A stretch of 64,000 bases of DNA from Actinophytocola sp044466355 (GTDB taxonomy: Bacteria; Actinomycetota; Actinomycetes; Mycobacteriales; Pseudonocardiaceae), in NCBI RefSeq assembly GCF_044466355.1, contig NZ_JBITMQ010000007.1, forward strand, positions 310,001 to 374,000, given 5' to 3'. A program made the position numbers and the translations under genes. Every line of letters starts with the position of its first letter. The first letter of the stretch is position 1. Positions 23,483-31,172 of the stretch are shown here, one piece after another. A model generated the notes under the pieces. That model was not told the origin of the DNA. It worked only from the letters and a program-made list of their open reading frames with translations, and ran no database searches.

Positions 23483-23896
23483 ATGACGAGCACCAGGCTG
23501 ATGACGGTCGGAGAACTGTCCCGACGGACCGGCGTGCCGATCAAGACCCTGCGCCAGTACACCGACTGGGGCCTGATCTACACCGTCGGCCGCAGCGCCA
23601 CGAACTACCGGTTGTTCGACACCGACGCCCTCTGGTGCGTCGGACTGATCGGGCAGTTGCGGGGACTCGGGCTGACCGTCGCCGAGATCCGCGAACTCAC
23701 CCACGTGGAAGCGCCTATCGGCCCCCGCCTCGCCGACCTGCTCCGCGACTCACGCGCTCGGCTCACCACCAAGATCGCCGAGCTGCAGCAGACACTGCAC
23801 CGCATCGACGAGTTCGAAGCCACCCACCAGCCGGACCTCGCCGGCCAGAGTGGCGCGTGCTGGGCGGGCGATCCGAGGTGCACCGCCAGCGCTTGA
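23483..23896 (+). CDS. MerR-family regulator upstream of the merB genes
   Basis: A 137-residue MerR-family regulator: HTH MTVGELSRRTGVPIKTLRQY, wing ATNYRLFDTDALW, coiled dimerisation region (TTKIAELQQTLHRIDEFE). Cysteines occur at 52, 126 and 133; the last two, in GACWAGDPRC, could form a C-terminal metal site. It follows merA by 42 bp and is followed 91 bp later by the three merB genes, so it may control merB expression in response to Hg or an organomercurial. The motif acaccaggtatg upstream is shared with the merA promoter region. Confidence 0.8.
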   Translation: MTSTRLMTVGELSRRTGVPIKTLRQYTDWGLIYTVGRSATNYRLFDTDALWCVGLIGQLRGLGLTVAEIRELTHVEAPIGPRLADLLRDSRARLTTKIAELQQTLHRIDEFEATHQPDLAGQSGACWAGDPRCTASA

Positions 23897-23987
23897 CCCT
23901 CACCCCGGGGGCAGACCATACGGTCACGGCCGAACACCCCAACCACCTCAACCACACCGACCACTGTGGCTGAACGCCGCGGGAGGT

Positions 23988-24674
23988 ATGACCGTGACCA
24001 GCACATCCCCCAGACACGCGATCGCGGAGCTGACCAAGCCAGGCGGCGCCCTCGACCTCGGCCACGACCAAGCACGCCTGCTGATCAGAATGTTCCACCT
24101 GCTCGTCGAAGGACAGCCGGTCAGCCGCGAGCACGCCCTGAACGCGACCGCCGAGCTGGGGATCGACCGGACACGCGTCGACGCCCTGCTCGACACGTGG
24201 ACCGAACGCGACAACGCGGGCGCCATCGTCGGACTTGGGATCACCCACAACCCCACCGCCCACCAGATGACCATCAACGGGAAGCGGATGTGGGCCTGGT
24301 GCGGCATGGACACCCTGATCTTCGCCCACATACTCCGCCAGCCGATCACCATCGAATCCACGCCGCCCGACTCAGGGGAGGTTGTGCGCCTGCAGGCCGG
24401 CCCGTCCGGCGTCACCGCCGTCACCCCGGTCGAGGCCGTGGTCACTCAGCGAGTGCCCAGTAGCGACCAGGTCGACCTCAGCAGCACGGCCGCGATCTGG
24501 GGCACGTTCTGCCACCACAACCTCTTCTTCCCCCACCGGGCACACGCCAAGCAGTGGGCCGCCGGCCGCGACAACCACGGCACCGACATCGTCGTCATGT
24601 CCATTGAGGACGGGTACGTGGTGGCCCGGGAGATGGCCGCCGCGCTGCTGCGCTACGAACCGGGGGTAGCGTGA
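23988..24674 (+). CDS. merB: Organomercurial lyase MerB, paralogue 1
   Basis: A 228-residue alkylmercury lyase that protonolyses C-Hg bonds to give Hg(II) and a hydrocarbon. The catalytic triad is present: Cys105 and Asp108 in MWAWCGMDTL, and Cys175 in TFCHHNLFF. An N-terminal winged-helix-like region precedes it, as in characterised MerB. The start may be GTG 23994, which has GGGAGG at the right distance, and not ATG 23988, which lies directly after it. The stop overlaps the next gene (GTGATGG). Hg(II) released here would be the substrate of MerA. Confidence 0.88.
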   Translation: MTVTSTSPRHAIAELTKPGGALDLGHDQARLLIRMFHLLVEGQPVSREHALNATAELGIDRTRVDALLDTWTERDNAGAIVGLGITHNPTAHQMTINGKRMWAWCGMDTLIFAHILRQPITIESTPPDSGEVVRLQAGPSGVTAVTPVEAVVTQRVPSSDQVDLSSTAAIWGTFCHHNLFFPHRAHAKQWAAGRDNHGTDIVVMSIEDGYVVAREMAAALLRYEPGVA

Positions 24675-25348
24675 TGGCCGAGATTCTGGAGCCGGCCCTG
24701 GACAAGGCCCGTGCCACCGCCGCGCTCACCCCACCAGCCCGGCAACTACACCGATGGGTGCTGACCGTCTTCATCGATACCGGTCACGCGCCGCCACGCG
24801 CGGACCTGGAACGGATGGCCCGCGACCACGGCGTCGATCCCGCCGCGGCCCTGTCCGAACTGACCACGCGGGACGTGCTCGCGGTCGACGAACAGGGTGA
24901 GATCCGCGCCGCGTACCCGTTCTCGCCCACGCCGACCCGCCACCGCGTCACCTGGGACGGCGGGACCGGCGTGCACGCGATGTGCGCGATCGACGCCCTG
25001 GGGATCTCGGCCATGCTCAGCGTCCCGGTCACCGTCACCAGCACCGAACCCGACACCAACCACGAGGTGACCGTCCAGGTCGACCACAACACCGCACGCT
25101 GGCACCCCACCACCGCAGTGGTCTTCGCCGGCACCACCGCAGGCGCCTGCTGCCCCTCGGTGGACCGCACCTGCGGCCACATCAACTTCTACACCACCGC
25201 CGACGCCGCCCACGACTGGGCCACCCGCCACCCCGAGGTCACCGGCGTCGTGCTGGACCAGGCCCAGGCACTCACCTGCGGTATCGCCGAGTTCGGCGCC
25301 CTCATACGACCACTCGACCAACCTGCCGGAGAGGACATAGGGCGATGA
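24671..25348 (+). CDS. merB: Organomercurial lyase MerB, paralogue 2
   Basis: A 225-residue MerB paralogue. Triad: Cys105 and Asp108 in MCAIDAL, and Cys168 in RTCGHINFY. It also carries a Cys pair just before (GACCPSVD, residues 160-161), a feature absent from paralogue 1. Start GTG 24671 or ATG 24674, overlapping the previous stop. It differs widely from paralogue 1 outside the active site, so the genes are old duplicates or independently acquired, and they may differ in substrate. Confidence 0.85.
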   Translation: MMAEILEPALDKARATAALTPPARQLHRWVLTVFIDTGHAPPRADLERMARDHGVDPAAALSELTTRDVLAVDEQGEIRAAYPFSPTPTRHRVTWDGGTGVHAMCAIDALGISAMLSVPVTVTSTEPDTNHEVTVQVDHNTARWHPTTAVVFAGTTAGACCPSVDRTCGHINFYTTADAAHDWATRHPEVTGVVLDQAQALTCGIAEFGALIRPLDQPAGEDIGR

Positions 25349-26013
25349 GTACACCGTCGATCGGCCTCGAGGAGTTCGACCGAGGCTGGCTGGAGGCAAT
25401 CAAGCAGACCCCAGCCGCGTTGGCCATCATCGCCCTGGGCGGACTGACCAGGCTCGGGGAACACCCCGCTCCGCTCGACCGACTGGCCCGCATTCTCAAC
25501 CGGTCGCCGGACCAGACAATCGCGCTGGTGCGGGAGAACACCACGGCGCGCATCGAGCACGGGCTGATCCACTGGACCGACCCCTACCCCGGGGACCGGA
25601 CACGCCGGACAATCCATGTCGGCGACCGCGAGATCGCGATGAGTAGCGGCTGCGCCCCTGACCTGTTCGCCTTCGCGGCGGTGCTCGACGTGCCCTTCCG
25701 AGTCGAGGACATCTGTGCCACCACCAAGACGCCGATCCACATCGACTACATCCCCCACGGATACCAGCGCGTGGATCCACCGGAGACGGTCACCCTGCTG
25801 CTCCCGGTCGAGCAGATAAAGCACGTCATCGGTAAGACCTTCGAACACGTCAACACCCACGTCTGTACCCATCAGCCGTTCTTCGCCTCCGCCGAGGCAG
25901 CTGAGCCGACACTGGCCACCCACCCCGGAAGCCGCGTCTTCACCGTCGAGGAGATGTTCGAACGATCCTGGTACACCTACCTCCACGACACCCTGCGGCC
26001 ACTCATCCACTAA
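25345..26013 (+). CDS. merB: Organomercurial lyase MerB, paralogue 3
   Basis: A 222-residue MerB-like protein, the most divergent of the three. The triad is kept: Cys103 and Asp106 in SSGCAPDLF, and Cys174 in HVCTHQPFF. ATG overlaps the previous stop (ATGA), so the three genes are translated as a coupled block. A short hairpin aaccg-cgc-cggtt follows the stop at 26017-26029 and may end the transcript. Because of its divergence it could act on another organometal, but the intact triad argues for lyase activity. Confidence 0.78.
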   Translation: MSTPSIGLEEFDRGWLEAIKQTPAALAIIALGGLTRLGEHPAPLDRLARILNRSPDQTIALVRENTTARIEHGLIHWTDPYPGDRTRRTIHVGDREIAMSSGCAPDLFAFAAVLDVPFRVEDICATTKTPIHIDYIPHGYQRVDPPETVTLLLPVEQIKHVIGKTFEHVNTHVCTHQPFFASAEAAEPTLATHPGSRVFTVEEMFERSWYTYLHDTLRPLIH

Positions 26014-26257
26014 TCCAACCGCGCCGGTTCTTGAGTACGGATGAGCCTTGAGGCACCAATCGCGACCCTGGATCGTCAAGGACGGGACAGCGGCGAACCC
26101 CGGACTCGCCGCTCACGATAAGAACCCGGCGGTCTCGGTCACGGACGTATGGGCCCACCTGGCCAACGACCACGACATCGTTGGCTACTCCCACGCGGTT
26201 CATCAGCGGGGTCGTGGGCTCAATGGCCGGTCCGACCACGCCAGCTGTCAGTCGCGG

Positions 26258-26730
26258 TCAGAGGCCGAAGGCGTTGCCTTCGATAAGGATCAGCAGGCCG
26301 ACGCCGATCAGCCCGCCGGTCCCGGCGGTGGTGAAGACCGGCACGTAGACACCGATGTTGTCGCCACCGTTGGCCAATGTCACTGCGGCGACTGTGAACA
26401 CGGCCGGGCCGTTGCCCGTAGCTGCGACTGCCTCGTCGTCGAGTGTGTCGCGGCGTTCGCGCCAGGCACGCCAGGCCGCGCGGACGCCGAGCACCAATGG
26501 CAGCACCCCGAGGTAGGGGATCAACGCGGCGGGCAGCAACCCGGCACCGAGCGCGCCGACCATCGAGACGGCCAGGAGCGCGGCGAATCCGAGATACTGT
26601 CCGACCACGACCCACACGGCGACGCCCCGGCGCCCCCGGTCTGACCGAAGAACAGCGCCAAGATGACGATGTCGTCGACATTGATGGCCGCGAACATCCC
26701 CACCGCCTGGCCGATGAGCCCCAGATCCAC
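26258..26730 (-). pseudogene. CadD-like cadmium/cation transporter remnant (frameshifted, truncated)
   Basis: On the minus strand from ATG 26730 the frame reads LIGQAVGMFAAINVDDIVIL and ALFFGQTGG, the start of a CadD-family membrane transporter. Near 26635 an indel in a G run shifts the frame; the next frame continues GVAVWVVVGQYLGFAALLAV and ends TLANGGDNIGVYVPVF, then LIEGNAFGL and stop at 26258. The last membrane helices are missing. CadD proteins export Cd(II) or other cations, fitting a metal-resistance island, but this copy is broken. Confidence 0.65.
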
Positions 26731-26944
26731 CCCGGTCCTTCCCCTCGCCCGCCGTCCGCAGCGACTTTACGGACAGGCGACGACCGAACGACCACAGGTG
26801 ATCAGTCACAGCCGCAACGATTCGAGGACTGCCGCTGATCACCGCGCCGTGTGGCGGGTCTGGCCGAGGCCGGGGAAGAACCGGCCGACTCGGGCGTCCA
26901 TTGTGGTCATGCCGTGGCTCGCGGCGGACAAGAAGAAGACCGGG

Positions 26945-27059
26945 CAGGCGATGAATCGGCCGCCTCGCCGGCAACGGTGATGTCGGCGGCGAACTCCAGG
27001 ATGGTGCGCAGCACGGCACGGACCATCCACTCGTCGTCTGCGATAAGCACCCGGATCAC
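26945..27059 (-). pseudogene. N-terminal fragment of a response regulator receiver domain
   Basis: From GTG 27059 the minus strand reads IRVLIADDEWMVRAVLRTIL, the first strand and helix of a REC domain with its acidic pair, then loses similarity after about 35 codons. There is no output domain. It is a decayed fragment near the right end of the element. Confidence 0.5.
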
Positions 27060-27173
27060 AAGGCTCCGTCCGTGTGGTGAGTGGCACGACAGCATCCACT
27101 GGAACCCGCCGTCTGGAGCGGACTATGTGGTCACCTTGTCGCCGACCAGACGGATCCGCTCGACCCAGGGATC

Positions 27174-27197
27174 TCAACACGCAGACTTGACAGGGAA
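27174..27197 (-). repeat. Right terminal inverted repeat of the integrative element
   Basis: On the minus strand it starts ttccct and ends gtgttga, matching the left repeat (2673-2696) at 18 of 24 positions. Methyltransferase coding sequence starts immediately outside it; the in-frame stop that now ends the truncated gene (27174-27176) is inside the repeat. Confidence 0.75.
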
Positions 27198-27767
27198 GCG
27201 CGCCGGGACGACAAGCCGCCCGCCGGGAGCGAGCTGCTGCCACCATGCGGCGGGGATGTCCCACGGTGAGACGGTGGCGATCATGCGGTCGTACGGGGCG
27301 TGGTCGGGGTAGCCGAGTCCGCCGTCGCCGGTGATCACGTGCACGTCGCCGTAGCCGGTGGCGGCCAGCGCCCGCTCGGCTCGCGCGGTGACGTCTGGGT
27401 CGATGTCGATCGAGGTCACCAGGTCCGCGCGGCCGGTCAGTCGGGCGAGGAGTGCGGCGTTGTATCCGGTGCCGGCGCCGATTTCCAGGATGCGGTTGCC
27501 CGGTTGGACGTCGAGTTGGTCGAGCATCGTTGCGACCAGCCACGGCGCCGTGGCGCAGGACAACGACCTGCCGTCGTCGAATCGGTGGGTGACAACCGCT
27601 TGCCACGGGTCGTAGGCGACTGCTAGGTCGGCGTCCGGCACGAACTCGTGCCGCGGTGTATCGCGCAGAACCCGCTCGACCTCGCTGCGTTGTGCGTGTT
27701 CGGCCTGCCGGATTCTCTCGACCATTGCCGCACGCAGCGCTTCCGGCGACGTAGTGGTGGTGTACAT
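27174..27767 (-). pseudogene. 5' half of an FxLD-system lanthipeptide methyltransferase, cut by the element
   Basis: The product is 197 residues: a protein-L-isoaspartate O-methyltransferase-type SAM domain with TPRHEFVPDADLAVAYD, motif I ILEIGAGTGYNAALLARL, SIDIDPDV and APGGRLVVPAR. The last true residues are at 27198; the final codons to the stop come from the element. The missing C-terminal domain is at 2016-2672. Start ATG 27767 follows GAAGGAAAC. In FxLD lanthipeptide clusters such enzymes methylate an Asp side chain of the peptide. The truncated product might still bind SAM but lacks the peptide-recognition half. Confidence 0.85.
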
Positions 27768-27889
27768 CGTTTCCTTCGTATCAACGGTCGTTGGGTTGAC
27801 GAGTCGCAGCTAGTGGTCGACGCAGGGCTGTTTCTCTGATGGAAGAAGTAAACCCATTGTGGTGCAACGGTTTCGATATGTTCCAGCCA

Positions 27890-29014
27890 CTACGAGTTTG
27901 CCGGAGCGTGGACGTTGCAGGACATCGCTTTCACGCTGCGTGCCATGACCTCCTCGGCCCCGGCTAGTGCTGTCGTGAGATCTGCCAGCAGTGTGGCCGG
28001 GAGCGTGCCGCTGCCAAGCGCGCACACTTCGACAAGGTCGGAGAGTTCACGTACTTGGGAGTCTGTGAGCAATTCGCGGCAGCCATTGTGGGCGAGCACG
28101 TCACGGGCGACGTATCCGTCTCGGGTAGCGGTGGCGGAGTCGATCAGATCAGCGGCGATCTGGTGCGTGGCTGGTGCGTCGGTGGTGCTGATGGCGTCGA
28201 TGAAGGACAACCCGAGCCGTGTGTGGAAGACGGCCAAGCCGGGCGTCGAGGTGTCGAGGCCGTGGTACTGGTCCAGGAGCGCAGTCAGGTCAGCGCTACC
28301 CGAGGCGCCGTGGCACTGGATGGTCAGGCACGCGGTCACGGCGTTCTCCCACGGTTCTCCTGGTGTGGTGTCGGCCAGGAGGGCGAGGGCGCTGTCGGTG
28401 TCGCCGGATACGGCGTGGGCGATGACCGCGACTTGGCGGCCGTCGAGCATCCGGTGCCCGATGCCCTTGTAGCCTGCCAGCCGGGCGCGTGCCTCCGTCC
28501 AGCGTCCGGCGGCAGCGAGAGCGCGGCCACCGGTGGCCAGCAGAACCGCCCACAGCCAGCTGCGGATCTGCTGGTGCGTCTCGACCGAGTCGGTGAGGTC
28601 AGCCGGGATCTCGATGCCATCGACGTCGGCATCGGTGCGGGACGAGACCGCCTTGAACAGGGTGTCCATCAGCGCGAAGGCACGCTCGCCTTGGCCCTCG
28701 CGGATGTAGAGGCGGGCCAGGTTGGTGATCGGTTCGAGGGCGAGGCGGGCTACCTGCGCGCCCAAGGGGCGGGCGCGCAGGTAGATGTTCACCTGCTGGT
28801 GGCACCACTGCCGGGCCAGGTCGGGCAGGCCGCAGTCGGAGGCGATGAGCGCGGCTTGGTTGTGCACCGCGGCTGCCTCGGTGATGTCGCCGGAGTGTGC
28901 GGCCTCGCGGGCGCGGTCGCACAGTTCGGCCACCCGCCGGGCCAGCGGGAGGCAGGACGGGCGGGTTCGGGCGACGAGGGGGAAGCGGCGGGCGAACGGG
29001 CCGGTGGGGTCCAT
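27890..29014 (-). CDS. Helical-repeat (TPR-like) protein of the FxLD lanthipeptide cluster
   Basis: A 374-residue all-helical protein with repeated Ala/Leu-rich helix pairs of TPR type (for example AAAVHNQAALIASDCGLPDL and TPGEPWENAVTACL). ATG 29014 follows GGGAG and lies 5 bases after the stop of the methyltransferase fusion, so they are co-transcribed. Proteins of this kind occur in actinobacterial RiPP clusters of the FxLD type; a scaffold or peptide-binding role is inference. I see no catalytic motif. Confidence 0.65.
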   Translation of the reverse strand: MDPTGPFARRFPLVARTRPSCLPLARRVAELCDRAREAAHSGDITEAAAVHNQAALIASDCGLPDLARQWCHQQVNIYLRARPLGAQVARLALEPITNLARLYIREGQGERAFALMDTLFKAVSSRTDADVDGIEIPADLTDSVETHQQIRSWLWAVLLATGGRALAAAGRWTEARARLAGYKGIGHRMLDGRQVAVIAHAVSGDTDSALALLADTTPGEPWENAVTACLTIQCHGASGSADLTALLDQYHGLDTSTPGLAVFHTRLGLSFIDAISTTDAPATHQIAADLIDSATATRDGYVARDVLAHNGCRELLTDSQVRELSDLVEVCALGSGTLPATLLADLTTALAGAEEVMARSVKAMSCNVHAPANS

Positions 29015-29019
29015 GACGG

Positions 29020-31143
29020 TTACTCCCAGGTGACGGTCATGGGCTTGGTGGGGCGGTCCAGGACCACGCGGCCGGGGTTGGTGTCCGGCTGGGGCGGGGT
29101 GTCCGGGATGGCGAAGCGGATCGTGGACGAGCGGAAGCCCTTGTCCCAGGTCGTGATCTCGCTTGCGACCTGCTCGGCGAGTTGCTGACCGCTGGCGCCG
29201 TGGCCGATGACGCCGACCTCGTAGCGTCGGCCACCGTCCGGGCCGGGTTCGGCCGGGCGGATGGTGAGGTAGGCGAGGCTGCCGTCGGCGGCGGTGGTGG
29301 CCATCGCCACCGTGGGGAACATCGGTCGCACCAGGCCGCTGTCCTTCGCGGCGGGGGCGACCTCCATGCGCATGAGGGGGTTGGGCAGGTGGCAGGCCAG
29401 CCAGAGGTCCAGCCACTCGAAGGACTCCCTCGGGACGAAGTGCACGCCGGTCCACACCTCGCGGGCGGGGGTGTCGAAGACTCCGGCGAGGGTGTCCGGG
29501 TTGGTGGCGTGGTTGTTGTCCTTGTGGGTCTGCAGCGTCACGTCGCCGGGGTTGAGGCCGGCGCCGGTGAGGTCGAGGACGCGGCGGGCGTCGTCGCCGA
29601 GGCCCCGCAGAGGCATGAAGATCGCCATCTCACTGCTCAGGCTGGTCCAGCCGTGCTGGTCGCGTTCGAAGACGATGCTGCGCGAGGCGCACCCGCGCAG
29701 GCGCACCGGAGCCACCAGCCGTCCACCGGGTGCGAGCTGATCGAGCCAGGCAGCCGGGACTTCGTAGGCACCGACGGTGGCGATGACGCGGTCGAAGGGC
29801 GCGGTCTCCGGGTGGCCGAGCGCGCCGTCGGCGGCGACCGCATCGACGTTGCTGATGCTGGCGGCGGCGAGGTGCTCGCGGGCACCGGCGACGAGGTCCT
29901 CGTCGATGTCGATCGTGGTGACGCGTCCGGTCGGGCCGGTGAGGGTGGCCATCAGGGCGGCGTTGTAGCCGGTGGCCGCGCCGAGTTCGAGCAGCCGCTC
30001 GCCGGGCTGGATGCCGAGCTGTTCGAGCATCATGGCGACGATCTTGGGCTGGGACGCGGCGCTGATGCGGGTGCCGTCGCCCTCGTGCTTGGTGTAGACG
30101 GGGTCGTCGGCGTACGCCTCGGCCAGGGGAAGGCCGGGGAGGAACAGGTGGCGCGGCACCTGCCGGAACGCGGCCTCGACCGCGTCAGTGCGGACGGTGC
30201 CGTCCTTGACCAGACGGTCGGCGAGCTGGGCGCGCAGCTCGTCGGCCGAGTCGGTGGAGGCGTCACTCACAGTAGTCGTCATTGCGGGAACCCTAACGGT
30301 GTCGGCGGTGGTGGTCCCGGCTGGTGCCTGCCGGGTAGGCGTGCCCTGGGAGTTGGCGTGGAAGACGGTGTCGACGGCCAGCGCGGCGAGCGTGGCCTGA
30401 TCGGGTCCGGAGAGTCCGGCGCGGTTGGCGTGGAAGATGAAGTGGTGCGCCAGGACCGCGCGCAGGCCCCGCTCCAGGTGTCCGTCGCGGGCGAGGTCGG
30501 CGAGTTGACGTCCGGCGGTGTCGAACGCCGCCCACCACGTCTCGGGCACCTGGTCAGGCGCCACGTCGGTGATCCTGTGCGTGTTGGTGGTCATCAGCCG
30601 CCGCACGGCCTGGCGCAACCGCTCGGTGCGCTGCGAGTCCATGTGATCGACATGGGCGGCGGGCCGGAGTGCAGCGACCTTGGCCCAGACGTCGCCCTGC
30701 TCGAACCAGTCCAGCCCGGCGGCGCGCAACATCGCGCTGAACAGCAGGACTGTGGCCTCCCGCTGCCCCAAGGCCGCTGGTGCCGTGGCGCGAGCGAGGC
30801 AGTGGCGGCTGTCGTGGTGGAACAGCGTGTGCGCGATGTCCATCCCGGCGGGGCCGCCGAAGGCGAGGGTCTCGGGTTCGTAGATGCCGCGGGTCCAGCG
30901 GACGACCTGTCCGTCGGCTTCCAGCTCGGCCAGCAGCGTGTCGACCACGGTCGTGTCGGGGTTGACCGGCTGGTAGCGCAGCCGCCAGGCGGGCGTCTTG
31001 CGCAGGTGCCACCACGTGTCCAGTTCGCCGTCCTGCTGGGCCTGGTCGAGGGCGGGCGCCAGCAAGGTCGCGGCGGTGTGCTCGGCAGTGGGCGGGTCGG
31101 CGAACTCGACCAGATAGTGGTGCCAGCGGCTGTCCGGCGGCAT
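29020..31143 (-). CDS. Fusion: lanthipeptide elimination-like domain + FxLD-system methyltransferase
   Basis: A 707-residue two-domain protein. Residues about 1-270 resemble the thiopeptide-type/SpaB C-terminal domain that removes glutamate in split dehydratases (SRWHHYLVEFAD at the start, AWRLRYQPV, RGIYEPETLAFGG, HFIFHANRAGL). Residues about 310-707 are a protein-L-isoaspartate methyltransferase-type enzyme (RQVPRHLFLP, LLELGAATGYNAAL, TIDIDEDLV, APGGRLVAPVRL) with the C-terminal extension specific to FxLD systems (YEVGVIGHGAS). It probably methylates an Asp of the modified peptide. LanB already carries its own elimination domain, so the first half may be extra or regulatory. It ends 5 bases before the helical-repeat gene. 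Confidence 0.82.
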   Translation of the reverse strand: MPPDSRWHHYLVEFADPPTAEHTAATLLAPALDQAQQDGELDTWWHLRKTPAWRLRYQPVNPDTTVVDTLLAELEADGQVVRWTRGIYEPETLAFGGPAGMDIAHTLFHHDSRHCLARATAPAALGQREATVLLFSAMLRAAGLDWFEQGDVWAKVAALRPAAHVDHMDSQRTERLRQAVRRLMTTNTHRITDVAPDQVPETWWAAFDTAGRQLADLARDGHLERGLRAVLAHHFIFHANRAGLSGPDQATLAALAVDTVFHANSQGTPTRQAPAGTTTADTVRVPAMTTTVSDASTDSADELRAQLADRLVKDGTVRTDAVEAAFRQVPRHLFLPGLPLAEAYADDPVYTKHEGDGTRISAASQPKIVAMMLEQLGIQPGERLLELGAATGYNAALMATLTGPTGRVTTIDIDEDLVAGAREHLAAASISNVDAVAADGALGHPETAPFDRVIATVGAYEVPAAWLDQLAPGGRLVAPVRLRGCASRSIVFERDQHGWTSLSSEMAIFMPLRGLGDDARRVLDLTGAGLNPGDVTLQTHKDNNHATNPDTLAGVFDTPAREVWTGVHFVPRESFEWLDLWLACHLPNPLMRMEVAPAAKDSGLVRPMFPTVAMATTAADGSLAYLTIRPAEPGPDGGRRYEVGVIGHGASGQQLAEQVASEITTWDKGFRSSTIRFAIPDTPPQPDTNPGRVVLDRPTKPMTVTWE

Positions 31144-31172
31144 CAGCGCAGGGTCTCCTCTCGGTGGTCAGG

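Larger units (their letters stand above)
2673..27197. mobile_element. 24.5-kb Tn554/RIT-like integrative element carrying mercury genes
   Basis: The ends are defined by imperfect 24-bp terminal inverted repeats (2673-2696 and 27174-27197; 18 of 24 positions match, most mismatches being transitions) and by the two halves of one methyltransferase gene outside them. Flanking hexamers on the minus strand are gcgcgc and ctgcgc, resembling the short heterologous overlap left by Tn554- or Tn916-type tyrosine recombination. The left end carries three overlapping recombinase genes and a DUF6262 gene; the rest is cargo (mer genes, HgcAB-like operon, regulators) with a nested IS21-family element. Frameshifted recombinase B suggests it may no longer move by itself. 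Confidence 0.8.

Noticed and set aside
22607..23704. Long minus-strand frame opposite merA
   Set aside because: merA has complete motifs and the minus frame has none.
26048..26215. IstA-like remnant (TDVWAHLANDHDIVGYSHAV on the plus strand)
   Set aside because: It recalls the N-terminal region of IS21 transposases, but the match is about 20 residues with no flanking support, so it is not listed as a feature.
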